Origin: Cymbidium sinense
Taxonomy: Eukaryota > Streptophyta > Magnoliopsida > Asparagales > Orchidaceae
Reading direction: 5' to 3'
Assembly (NCBI GenBank): GCA_021442155.1
Contig: CM038229.1
Coordinates: forward strand, 95,388,271 to 95,452,270
DNA: 64,000 bases
Of this stretch, positions 13,800-25,508 are shown piece after piece (position 1 is the stretch's first letter; the number at the start of each line of letters is the position of its first letter). The notes beneath the pieces were generated by a model. The model was not told the DNA's origin. It saw nothing but the letters and a program-made list of their open reading frames with translations, and did not search any database. The position numbers and the translations under genes are program-made.

Positions 13800-14450
13800 A
13801 TGCAATTAGAAATAACAATAGTGAAGTCAAAAAAATTGATCGCTAGTTTCATCGGGAAGAAAAATATCATACCGGTTAGTTAATTTTAAGGACTTAAACA
13901 AGGCATGTCCTAATGATGAGTTTTCTTCCTATACCGTAATTAATGGTGATATCGCTCATGTCATATAGTCTTCTATTTCATGGATGGGTCATCTAGCTAT
14001 AACCAAATCAAGATGTCTCCTAAGATGAAATAAACACGCTTTTGAACCTCGATCGAATCTTTTGTTATAGGGTCATGCCTTTCGCCTTAAAATACTAGTG
14101 CTACATACCAACGAGGCCATGACTCGGATCTTCAACAAACTCATCCATCATCAAGTTGAGTGCTACGTTGATGATCTAGTAGTTAAGAGTTTAGAAAAGG
14201 AAGACCATCTTTGTTATGTGGTCATGACTTGAGAGTAGTTTTGAATGGTTAAGATAATATAACCTCAAAATGAATCAAGTGTGCATTTGGAGTCGCTAGA
14301 GAAATTCTTGGGGTTTGTTGTTGACACAAGAATAGAAATAGATCACAAAGATATCTTAGAAATGTAACCTCCTAAGAGTTTAACTCAACTCATCCTTTCA
14401 AGGATGGTTGACATATCTAAGATGCTTTATCTTAAACTTATCGAGAGATG
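13800..14450 (+). pseudogene. Gypsy reverse transcriptase remnant
   Basis: A frame from 13879 encodes VNFKDLNKACPNDE, the classic Gypsy RT motif (RDLNKACPKD-type). 13978-14028 encodes FMDGSSSYNQIKMSPKM, equivalent to the FMDGFSGYNQI motif, and 14161-14190 encodes CYVDDLVVKS with the catalytic YVDD box. The pieces lie in different frames, separated by stops (for example TAA at 14028) and small indels. Order and spacing are normal. The domain is inactive. Confidence 0.9.
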
Positions 14451-14639
14451 CAAATCATTCTCAAGACTTGTCAAAAGGATGCCAAGTTCAAATGGGATGA
14501 CAAGTGCCGCATGCATTCAAGACATCAATGAATACTTGGTGAAGTCGCCAGTTCTCACAACCCTATCCGTAGATCCGCTATTACATCGTTGTATTGGATG
14601 ACTCGATGCTTTGTTGTCCCAAGCCAATGATGAGGGAAG

Positions 14640-15360
14640 GAAAGTGCTCTACTACCTCAGCCATATGATTCCTGTTTAACTATCCACCTATTGAGAAACA
14701 TTGCCTAGCTTTGATCTTTGCATCTAGAAGCTACAACACTATATGCTTTCTCATAAGGTGAACTTGATCTCAAAACCAATCCAAGTATCTCAAGACATGA
14801 CCAAATGCTTTCGATGTGCTCATTGGTCCATGATACTCGTAGTTTGATATCACTTTGTACCCTCCGCGTAAAAGGACAAGCACTAGCGATTTCTTAGCAA
14901 AGACACACTTCCTATTGATTCTCCACTTAATGATGATCTCCGATGAACAAATCATGAACTTAGGGAGGCCGACAATTCCGATGGGAGATGTATTTTGATG
15001 TTGCTACTTCTTTTCTTAAAGGTGAAGTACCACAATCTATTCTCCCGTGAAAGGCGTAGAATAGTTCTTCTAACTCCAAACCGATGTGATGAGATTCTCA
15101 TACTATCTTTCCAACCCTTGCACCAACAATGAAACCGAGTATGAGGCTTTCATTCGCTTTGGAGTTATCCATCATTATCAATGTCAAGAGCATCAACATA
15201 TTTGGGGATTCTCTTGGTCATCAACCATATTTGGGTCCTACCAGGTCCTCAAACCCAAGCTTCATCATTACTATGAGTATACCATGTCAAGGCCCATTCT
15301 CAAGTCACCATCTACAAGGTTCCCAGTAGAGAGAACACGAAGATTCCCTTGATGAAACTT
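14640..15360 (+). pseudogene. RNase H plus second (archaeal-type-like) RNase H remnant
   Basis: 14650-14850 contains YYLSHM, then an IEKHCLAL-like stretch, a HYMLSHKVNLIS segment and a SKPIQV-like tail in alternating frames. This is the RT-linked RNase H typical of Gypsy elements. 15086-15360 contains CTNNETEYEAF, then VKSINIFGDS and a YQVLKP segment. That is the second RNase H module found between RT-RH and integrase in Tat/Ogre elements. Frames switch at least twice. Confidence 0.8.
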
Positions 15361-15779
15361 GCCAAAGAGTTGGCATTTTAAGATGAGTCCATTTCAATAA
15401 GGGTCCAAAATAGACAAGTCTTATCCCTTATTGATTGAACTCATCGAGAGACTTTATCTTGAAGGGGAGGTTGTCATTGCCAAAATGGACAAGGAGCTAG
15501 ATTGGAGATAACCATTCATAGATTATTGAACACCGCAAACTATCTCAAGAGAAATCTCAAGCCCATCGTGAAACAAAGAGCTCTCTCCTATGCTCTTTGA
15601 TGGCACCATGTACCAATGGTCCTTTGACCAAATGTGGTTACATTATTTAGACAAACATGAAGCCCATGGAATTATAATCGAGGTACATTCAAGTCTATGT
15701 GAGCACATCCAATCAAAGATGAAGATGAAGATCAAAAGACTTGGATACTACTAGCCTTCTATGATCACATTACATGGAT

Positions 15780-16680
15780 GTAGCTAGGAGATGCCATCGT
15801 GTCGTCCACGGTGTGGTCCTCCACCAACCACCCAACATTCTACACCCTACTTTAGCTTCATGGCCATTTGAGTGTTGGGGTACCGACATATAGGTTCGAT
15901 CGATCCTCCTTCTTCCAAGGGGCATCGATTCATCTTAGCTAACTACTTTTCCAAGTGGGTGGAAGCCATCCCACTCAGAGGTCACACCATGTGCTTCAAT
16001 TTTTAAGAACCATATCATATATAGGTTCAGGTGCCTCGATGAATTATATTAAAATGATATGCATTCAAAAGCACAAAGATCAATAGCTTTTCCGAAGACA
16101 CGGTATAGATTGGAGATACTCCACCATCTACTACCCAGACAATGGTTTAGAAGCATTCAACAAAACTCTCATCCAGATCAAGAAGACTCTTGATGATAAA
16201 ACAATAGTGGAATGAGCAATTGGTTGAAGCCTTGTGGGCCTACCGCACCACATACCAACTCCAACTCGCCCCTATTTTCCTTAGTGTATGGGTCCAAGCC
16301 ATTCTACCTTTAGAAGTTCAACTCCCATCACTAAGGATAGCATTGAGTAACAAGATCACTATAGAGCGTAATGCAAGTTGTGGTTAGAAGAGCTAAAGGT
16401 TTGAGGAAAGTCACCCACGGGCATGCCAAAATCTTGAGTTGTACAAGGCCAAAATGATTCAAGCTCACAACAAGATAGTCCCCTAGATCTTTTGAGTAGG
16501 AGAACTTGTGTTAGTCCTAAGGAGACCAATTGCCCATCAAAGATGGGAGACAAGTTTGAACCCACTTGGGAAGGCCCCTGTCATAGAGAAGGCCTACCAA
16601 GGAGGATCTTATCGCCTTATTGATTAGGGGAACACCATGCTTCCAATTAATGGCTCTATCTAAAGAAATATTACCCATGA
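15780..16680 (+). pseudogene. Gypsy integrase remnant
   Basis: 15830-15860 reads LHPTLASWPFECWGTD. 15930-15975 reads FILANYFSKWVEAIP (core catalytic domain), 16130-16160 reads YYPDNGLEAFNKTL, and 16210-16310 reads WNEQLVEALWAYRTTY followed by AILPLEVQLPSLRI. The C-terminal part near 16500-16665 resembles the FQVGDLVL to GRYLKKYY tail of plant Gypsy integrases. Stops and frame changes are frequent. The pol end is near 16680. Confidence 0.88.
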
Positions 16681-16779
16681 AATAAAACTTGTTTGAAAAT
16701 AATCATTAATAAAAAAGAACAAAATCTAATTCCATTCATCAAATATTCTCTCTATTTTCAAGTGTTGTTTGCTTGTCTT

Positions 16780-19100
16780 GCTAATTCGTGACATATTTAG
16801 GGTAGGGTAAGAGTCCCCAGTGGCATCATATCCTTCTTTCACAACACAAATGCAATCTCCGATGTTTTTAGAATAAGTGTAAGAGAACCCGAAGAGGCAT
16901 CCTATTTTAATTAGCATAATTGTGAGAGAACCCAAAGCATCCTTTCTTAGTGGGAATTCTCGCCATCTGGCATCATTTCATAATTCCCCAACGATTTTAA
17001 GGTAGGTGTAAGAGTCCCCAGATATCCTATTCTTTTTAACACAAACACAACAACAATAAACACAAATCTTTGTCTGCTATTTTGATGTGGGAGCAAGCCC
17101 CCGTGGCACTCACTCATTAGTCGCTTCTAGTGCCTACATGCTACCTCGCTAGTATGTCACCCCTGGTCACTTGTTGGAGGATGTGAGTCCCCATGCTTTC
17201 TTCTAACTTGATCATTGCAAACCAACGAGTGCCTTGTAGTATGGTAGTCTTCACCCCTAGCCAAGCTACCTCATGTTGACTTTTCTTAAGAAGATGTGAG
17301 TCCCATGCTTTCTTCTTGAACTATCCATCATGTTCTAACTAGGTCGAATATTTTTGAGGTTTAGGATAAGTCCCAAAGGCTCCTTTCCTCTTGACTACTT
17401 TTGAGTTGATCTAAGTCCCAGTGGTATTCACTCAATAGTCCCTAGGTTGGATAGCACCTATCGCCAAGACACTATCCCAAAGAATCGCCCACTATCGAGG
17501 ATGTGAGTCCCCAGCTTTCTTCTAAATTATTACAAACCGACGGAACCTTAGGTTGGTTGATGTTCGCTATGTCGACAAGGACTCACCCTGAGTGCACCAC
17601 TGGCAGATATGAGTCCCTGCTTTCCCTTGAGTTGGACAAATACCTATTGGATATACTAGCCATGTCATTTTCTCCTGTGGGATTAAGCCTTACCTCCCTT
17701 GTGCACTCTATTTGGATCAAGTCCTTTGTGACCCATTTAGACATTACCTAGGTTACTTTTGATTGGACAGTTCTTTCCTAGTAATCACCCCGTGGTTGAA
17801 AAATTTGTTCAGCGATGATTCTCCTTGGTTCAAGAATCTAAGATAGGTATAGTGATATAAGCTCCTTCTTAGTTTGATCCCTCACAAACTAACAGGTCCA
17901 TGATAAGACAACAAATAACTAAACAAACAAAATTAATTTGCTTGTGGATTAGAATTCAAGCCTCAAAGGGCCCCTTCTCCCAAGCACATCCTATCTTTAG
18001 TGTCAGAACTCCCTATAGAATTGCGACTACCGAGTTGAGAGATAAATCCCGTGTCAAGACTCACTCCATAGTCACCTTAGGTCGTTCAATCTATTTTTCC
18101 ATAAATAGTTACCCCGAATCATTCGCTTTGGAAGATATAAGACTATGACACATTCTTTCTAGCATGATTGTCAAAAACCGACCTGTCTAGGGTTTGATTT
18201 ATTGCCCAAAGAAACCGATCACCCTGGTCTTTTCTAGTGGAAGATGTGAGTCCCTCGAGTTTTCCCTTCAATTGATCATTGCAAACCTAAAGGCACCTTT
18301 GGTTGATAGTTCTCCCATAGGCCGTGAAGCTACTCCCTTTGGTTCAAGAATCAGATATGTCTAGGCTTCTATAAGATCCTTCTCGTGATCCATTATAAAA
18401 CCAAATGAATCACCAAAACAAAATTAAAAATAAAATTAATCTTGACTATTCTTGAACTTATTTAAGTCCCCAAGTGGCATTAACTCAATAGGCCTCTAAG
18501 TCGTTCAATTTGTTGCCCAAAGCAACCCATCACCCCAGTGATATTTTAGAAGATATGAGTCCCCATGCTTTCTTCTTAAGACTTGACCATTGTATATCAA
18601 AAGCATTTCTCCTTGTTGAATAGTCCTTTGGTGATTGGTAGACTACTCCCTTTGAATTGATAAATTTGAGTTAGGTCAGTTTCCATGGCCCCTACCACCG
18701 CATCGCAAACCCATGGGATCCATCATAATCAAAATAAATAAAATTAAAAAAATGAAATCAATCTTGGCTATCTTTGAGTTGATCTAAGTCCCCATGGCAT
18801 TCACTCAATAGTCTCTGGTCGGGTTCAATCTATTGCCTTGCCAAGATTACCCCAAAGAATCGGTCTCTACTTTGAGGATGTAAGTCTACTATACTTTCTT
18901 CCTAGTATCACGCATACCAAAGGCATCCCTTTGGTTGGTTAGTCCTACTATGTGCTTAGTAGACTACCCCTTTGGATTGGTAAACTGAAGTTAGGTCTTA
19001 GCCTCATGGCTTCTATTCACAACCCATTACAAACCAATAGGTTCATCTAAAAATTCAAACCTAACAAAATTTGAAACAAATTCAACCCTCTCCCTGGAGA
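16780..19100 (+). repeat. Tandem repeat array (about 325 bp units) in retroelement 3' region
   Basis: A phrase of the form TTGA(A/G)TTNATCTAAGTCCCC, then CATTCACTCAATAG, then GATGTGAGTCCCCATGCTTTC, then CCTTTGGTT, recurs. Unit starts are visible near 17060, 17390, 18430, 18755 and 19075, with adjacent spacings of 320-330 bp. Units between 17700 and 18430 are more worn. A shorter GTAAGAGTCCCCAG phrase recurs at 16800-17030. The array follows integrase and precedes H. Such arrays are known in 3' regions of Tat/Ogre elements, where they can seed satellite DNA. Confidence 0.8.
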
Positions 19101-19779
19101 TCTCTTAGTGAGATTCAAATCAAATCAAACCTTTCATCTCCTTGTAGATGACTTGAACCCGCTTCCCTAGTGGAAGGTTCACACTCTATCCCTTTAATGA
19201 ATTTCTTCCCTCTCTTATGTGTTTGACATAAGAGCCACATTGCACTATGCTCTGATTTTTTCTTCCGTGGATAAATAGTTTCTTTTAGTGCTTATGATCT
19301 TTCAAGTGTTGTTGATCATTTCTGTCAACACTATGCGTGTTCCTTGTCGGGCCACACCACACCTCATTTTTAGAATGAGCTCTTAACACCTCCATCTTAG
19401 GCATAGGACTTCTCTTAGGCTTTAAGAGTTCCTTAGTCTTAAGACACATCTAGTGATTAGGTGGACACTCTCACCTAGCCTAGAAGACTTAGAAGAAGTT
19501 AGCCATAGGAATAGGTCATGCTTGGGGTGTTAGGAAAACTTCCACCCTTAGCTTAACCATTCCTCACTTTCCTTCTTTCAAGTCAAACTCAAATCAATTA
19601 TATTTTATTTTCTCAAATCAATTCAATAAATCAATCCCATGATTCAATTCCATATTTGAAACCTATGATTGAAATGACCAAATTCCATCAAAATTCTAAG
19701 TCAAATTTTGCTAAGTCCTAAATTTTAAGGACTTAGCCAAAATCATGATTCAAAACCTATTCAAATCTTTGAGATTTTC

Positions 19780-20380
19780 TCATAATCCATTTATATTCTC
19801 ATTTATATTCTCATATATAAATGAAATATAAATTCAAACCCATCAAATCAAATTCAAAATTCCAAATCAATTCCATGAAAATTTTCTTAAGTCCTTTTAA
19901 TTTTTCATTAAAGGACTTAGCAAATCAACTCTAAACGCTATCAAATCACTTCAAACTCATGGGATATTCTCAAAACTTATTTAGATCTTCATTTATATTC
20001 TCATATATAAATGAAATATAAATATAAATCAATCAATCAAAAGCAAAATTAAATTTAAATTTAAAATTCTTGAAATTTCATTAAATCCTTAATTTTTCAT
20101 TAATGATTTAACCTAAACTTTGATAAAACCACTTCAAACTCATGGGATTTTCTCAAAATCAATTTATATTCTCATATATAATGAAATATAAGTATAAATC
20201 AATCAAATCCAATCAAAAAAATTAAATTTCAATTAAAATTCTCTTAAATCCTTTAAATTCCTTTAATGGATTTAACCTAAATCATGATTAAACTCTTTCA
20301 AATTCTTGAAATTTTCTCATGATCAATTTATATTATCATTTATATTCACATATATAAATGAAATACAAATTCAAACAATC
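19780..20380 (+). repeat. 170-190 bp tandem subrepeats in block A, four units
   Basis: The phrase TTCTCATATATAAATGAAAT (with small variants) occurs near 19795, 19990, 20170 and 20335, each followed by ATAAATCAATCAA-like text and preceded by a FEATURE-like constant AAATTTTCTCA segment. Spacing is 165-195 bp. The number of units differs between H-A-B copies: about four here, about four at 43140-43890, two at 9581-9940 and one near 29690. Confidence 0.75.
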
Positions 20381-20699
20381 AAAACCAACTCCAAAACTCA
20401 AACTCAAATCCACTTAAAATCAAATCTAAGCTTTTCAAGCCAAAATCTTGAACTTAGTTAAATCATCTTCAAATCAAGCCAAACTTAATTTTATCTCTCA
20501 TGGTTCAATCAATCCTACAATCATGAGCTCATATATAAATCCAAACTCTAATCCTAATCAAAACCTAAATCAAAATCAACCCAAAACCCCTTCATATTCT
20601 TCCTTTGAATATAAAATTTTCAAATGAAATCAAAATCATTTGACTTCAAACCTCTTATAAATGGATTTATATTTCAATCATGAAGTCCATATACAAGAT

Positions 20700-21640
20700 C
20701 AATCAACTTCAAATCAAGCTTTGACCAAGCCATTTGACCCACTTAGGCTCACTTGACCCAAAGTGACCTAAAGTACCTATGAGCCAAATTTTGATCCTAA
20801 CCAAATTGGATTGAATCAAACTCATATATCCTCTCATCATGATCAAAAAATCATCATGGGATGATCAATCAATCAAATTGGGTCAAATTAAGTCAAACCT
20901 AAGGGTTGACCAAGTTAAAACTTAACCAAAATGAAACCTAACATAGCCAAAATCCACCATAAGCCAAATTGATTGAAACCATTGATCTAAGTTCACTCAT
21001 GACCTATGTTTGAACTTGACCAAGCCAACATTTGAGCCTAACCTAGCCCAATTGGCCCACTTGACAAGTTGACCCATTTTGACCTAAAGGGCCAAAATGT
21101 GTCAAAACTTGATCTAAGCCAAATTGATTGAAACCAATGGGTCAAGTCATCCCAAATCACTTGTTGAACTTGACCAAAGCCTCAATTGGCCAACAACTAG
21201 ACCCAACCTAAATTGACCTTAGACCCAACATGACCTAAAGGGGTCATGTTGAACCAAAATTGAACTTAACCCAAATTGATTGGAAACAAAGATACCAATC
21301 CACTCCATATGACTAACCTAACCTAAACCTACCCTTGACCTACCTCAAATAGGTCAAATGTCAAATGGGTCAAATGGGTCAACTTGACCCATTTGACCTA
21401 AATGAGTCATATGAGCCAAAACCAAATATATACCAAATTGAACCAAAACAAAAGCACCAAAATATTTCAAATGGTCATATGAACTTGACCCAACCTTGGT
21501 TTGACCCAATTTGATCAATTGATCAACTTGACCCATTTTGACCTAAATGGGTCAACATGAGTCAAACCCTATCAAATGGATTCCAAATCTAATGAAACTT
21601 GGTCAAACCTATTTTTCAACATACCAACATACCAAAGTAA
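20700..21640 (+). repeat. TTGAC/GTCAA-dense tract of block A
   Basis: By hand I count about 28 TTGAC or GTCAA pentamers in 20701-21610, where about two would be expected at this base composition. The local text is a degenerate set of short phrases such as TTGACCCATTTTGACCTAAA (21069). TTGAC(C/T) is the core of the plant W-box bound by WRKY factors; whether anything binds here is unknown. Confidence 0.8.
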
Positions 21641-24600
21641 AAAAAATAATAAAATAACCTTTTACCCCTAGCCATAGAACAAATTTGGCTAGCTCATGGG
21701 TATTTTGGTCATACCCTCTTCACAATCACTTGAGGCTTTCCTAAAAGCTCAAGAGGACTTAGTGATGAGTGGCACCCAACCCAATGAGTTTGGGTACCAT
21801 TTGGCCCATAGACCAAACCCCACCACCATGGAAAAATTCAATTTTCAAACTCCCTCCTAAGCTCAATTTGATTGAGAGGTTGATTCCTCAAGGGATCAAC
21901 CAACCATGTGCAATGATCTAACTCAAACCCTCACCCATATGGTCAATTGATCAAAATGGAAAGCTTATGCTCGCCATCGATCTGTGGGGAGATATACTCC
22001 CCAAATTCACTCAATCACACTCGATAAGGCATAGAACCCTTAGCAATCATCGAGCTTTCCCAAGGTCTCTAGAGAGGATTTGAATTCTCATTCTTCAACT
22101 TTGCAAGTAAAAACAAGGGAGGTGGAGATTAGCCAACTTCATCTACACTTGATCTTAATCCACCTCTTGCACTCCATCGAGGGTCAAGTCAAACTTTCCC
22201 AAGCTCCATTGAAGTTCTCATAGTAAGGAGGAGGAATTGGATCAAAGCCAAATGGGAGTGGTGTTGGTCCATAGATCTACTCAACCCCAGGCTTAAAACT
22301 TTTAAGGGCTTCATCTCCCCACTAAGCTACCTCATCGAGCTCGAGCAGGTGATCACCTCCGTGAGGTATGTAACTTTTGACCACTTAGCTTGATAAGTGT
22401 TGGAGCTTTGTGAAAGAAACATTCATGGCATGTGAAATCCACCATTTGATTGGCCACTCTATTCCTCTATGGTGTGGGTTGAGTGAATTTTATGCTAGAT
22501 CAAGCTGATCTCCCTTGGATCATGGATGGTTCACATTGATCCTCGGGGAAGAACTTGTTCATCTCCATCCATCCGCACATTTTAGATGGACTGAGATTAT
22601 TTGGTACATTTTATAAATTCTTATCTATTTAAAACTGTAAATCTCACCCAATCTTTTATTGGAAGGGATATTAGCATGCGTGCACGCCCATTTAGATGAC
22701 ATTTAAGTCGCTCATGGCGCGACGCATGTAAAGTGCATGCTGCCGCCACGCATCGCATGGAGTGAGATTAAGTATTAGTTATTTACCTAATTAATTCCTA
22801 TAACTTCTAAAATTTATAACTCTTCATAGAAAAATAAAAAAAAAAAGGAAAAATGATATGAAAAGATAATTTTATTTAGATTTTTAAAATGATTTCAAAG
22901 TATTTTGAATTTTTTCTCTGAATTGGGTTTCGGGGAATTTTTAGCTAATTATTCTTTAATTAGGTCATCAATTTATCTTAAATTTCTAGGGTTCATTTTA
23001 GGGGATGACCTCTGCCTCCCCTAATTTTCTTGAGATTTATTGAGGGCTTAATTAGAGAATTGTTCATTCCCTAATTACCCCTTTCATGTAATTGGGTAAT
23101 TAAGTAATTAGTGGATTTTCCCTAGATTATGTTTGATTAAGGTTAGATCAGTGAGTAGGGTTTTATGGAATAATTTTGGGCATTTCCTAAGCTATTCCCT
23201 AAACCCCTTTTCTCTCCTTAATCTCCCTTAATTAAAGGGTTAATTCATTAATTATCCTCTTAATCAATTTTCATAAATTCTAAAAGTTCTAAACTTAATT
23301 AATCTACTTTGGGTAGATGCTTAGGTGTTTAATAGCCTAAGTTAATTAAGAAATCAAAACCCCTTTCATAAGTATGAAAGGATGTTTTAAAAGTACTTAA
23401 GGAAAACCCCTTAATTAACTTTAATTGTGAGCCAAATTGCATTAGGCCTTTTCATTATTAGGTGCATTGAAAATTTAAATTCCTTGTGGGTTTTATGTCA
23501 TCTCATTGGCTCATAATTTTGTTAATTTTTCTAAGGTGGTAGGTAAGGGTTAATTAAGCCACTTAATTCATACCTTAACCTAATCAATGCTTAAAATGGA
23601 TCTAATTATCTAAAAATTAAACAAAAATACAAAACACATGTGGAATGGTTAGGAATACAAACTCATCTCACCTTTCAAAATTAAATCAAACTTCAAAGTA
23701 AACAAAAATCATTTTGAAATTCATTTTTGATTTATTCTAAATTTTCTTATTCAAGAATGTCTTTAGGATTTAAGTAAAGTGAGTTTTTTTACATGATTTT
23801 ATTTCTTTGGATCTTTCCCAACATGTTAAGTTGTATGCCATATGATTCATGCATTCATAATTTCATGTTTCAAATTTTAAAATGAAATTGTTTACTTTAT
23901 GTCAAATGTGCATGTGTTGGCTAAAGTAAAATATGAGTGGCTATTATCACTACTAAATCCAAAATATTTTCAAAACTTATAATGCAATATCAAATCTGAA
24001 AGTGTGTTCTTATACTTTAATTATAAGCTTGCATGTGATGATTATAGAGTCATGTTTAGTGTGGTTTCTTTCTTTCTTATGTTAGCATAGTTTTGAATTG
24101 AGTTGGTAAGATGTAGTTCATTTGAAAAGAACCCAACACTTACTTAATTATATACCCTATTCATCCCTATGCTATCATCTAAGAAGGATTGCCTACACTT
24201 GCATGAATAAATTGCATAAACAAAACAAATCTATTAAATAACTTTTGCATATTCCTTTCTATTCATTTCTTTTACATGCATGTTTGTATTTAAGGAAAGT
24301 GGTATATTAGTCAAAACCCGAGGTTGAGGCTTTAAATAGCCCTAAGTAGGTCTTGTACCTTAGACCCTCTTAATAATAAGTACTCACTTATGCCTTTCTT
24401 ACTTTCAAGCATGTATGTGAAATTTTGGATAAGGAAAACCTTTTCCACTTAAGAAAATCATGATGTTTAAGTTCTAAATTTTCTTAAATGGATTACTTAG
24501 CATGCATCATAAAGTATGTTAACTATTCTAATTTTCATGTATAGATATGCTTGGGATCCATCCATATGCATGTTATATATGTTGAGAAAGAATTGAAGTA

Positions 24601-25435
24601 ATGTGTTATATGAATTTTGATTCATTTTATTTAATCTTAAAATGCCTTTTTTTTGAATAGGTTTGTTTAGAGTTTGTCTAAACTTAGGATTAATTAAAAG
24701 ATTTAATCAAAATATTCACCTAAATGAAACTAAAATGTGAACTACTTAGAAATTACTTAAAGATTAGGGAAGGAAAGAGAAGTTCTCTCTCTTTCCTCTC
24801 TTCATAACTTAGTAATTAATTATAAATTCACTTAAACAAATTAAAATATGAAATAAAACCAACTCAAAACACTTAAACAACTTAAATGAAACCCCCTCTA
24901 AGTTGAACATGCTCTTCACACTTAGAAAATTCAAACCTAAAGCCATAGCTAAAACCACACAAACCTTCAAAGCACACACACATTAGCCTAAGTCACCACT
25001 TCTAGTTAGGTTGCATGGTTTGATGTTATGTTTTATTTTGTGATGAATATTTTAGACTAGATGTTAGGTGTATTCTCATGAATGGTAGGATGTAGTCTAA
25101 CTATTCTTTCTACAGGGATTGTGCTTAAGCGTATCATAAATAAAAATATAAATGCTTCTTGCTTGCGTGTGCTTATACCCTTTACATAATCCATAGGCAG
25201 TGGACTTAGTCACCCATGTGTGGGTGATAAGTCCAATATACATGCTTGGATTTGTATGGTGTGATTAACTAACCTTTGTTTTACATGTGTTAGTTAGATT
25301 TTTACTTTTCCTTTTCATGTAAAAATTTGTAATTAGGATTTTGGAATGATTTGTTATGGGGATTAGGATGAGCATTGGTCATAAGATTCCATCTTATGCA
25401 CCATGTGAAGCCTTGGAGCATCCACCTTCCAACCA

Positions 25436-25508
25436 TCCAAAGGAGGAATCAAAGAAGAAAGAAGAAGAAGAAAGAAAGAAGAAAGAAGAAGAAAGAATAA
25501 AGCATGAA
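25436..25508 (+). repeat. Conserved purine tract of block B
   Basis: An almost pure A/G tract built on GAA/GAAA, lying next to a ATGGGGATTAGG motif. The same pairing occurs at 1-60 (minus), 4258-4315, 27787-27845, 34768-34795 and 39470-39500 (minus). It could be a retroelement polypurine tract or a GAA-type microsatellite. Conservation of position in all B copies shows that it belongs to the repeat. Confidence 0.65.

Larger units (their letters stand above)
10393..19350 (+). mobile_element. Decayed Ty3/Gypsy retroelement, internal region (Tat/Ogre-like)
   Basis: The interval holds, in order, remnants of protease, reverse transcriptase, RNase H, a second RNase H and integrase, all plus strand, then a long non-coding 3' region with tandem repeats. 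The order RT-RH-INT identifies Ty3/Gypsy. The extra RNase H segment with a TNNETEYEAF motif before integrase, and 3' tandem repeats, are features known for the Tat/Ogre lineage, so I infer that clade. Every domain is broken by stops and frameshifts, so it is not autonomous. It is flanked by H-A-B repeats in opposite orientation rather than by direct LTRs, so either those repeats are not its LTRs or one side has been inverted or misassembled. Confidence 0.85.

Noticed and set aside
17060..19100. CRISPR-like regular repeats
   Set aside because: Units of about 325 bp that are diverged along their whole length are retroelement tandem repeats, not short direct repeats with unique spacers.
19351..19375. 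Helitron 3' end suggested by the hairpin at H
   Set aside because: No CTRR tetranucleotide follows the hairpin in any of the four copies, and no Rep/helicase text was found.
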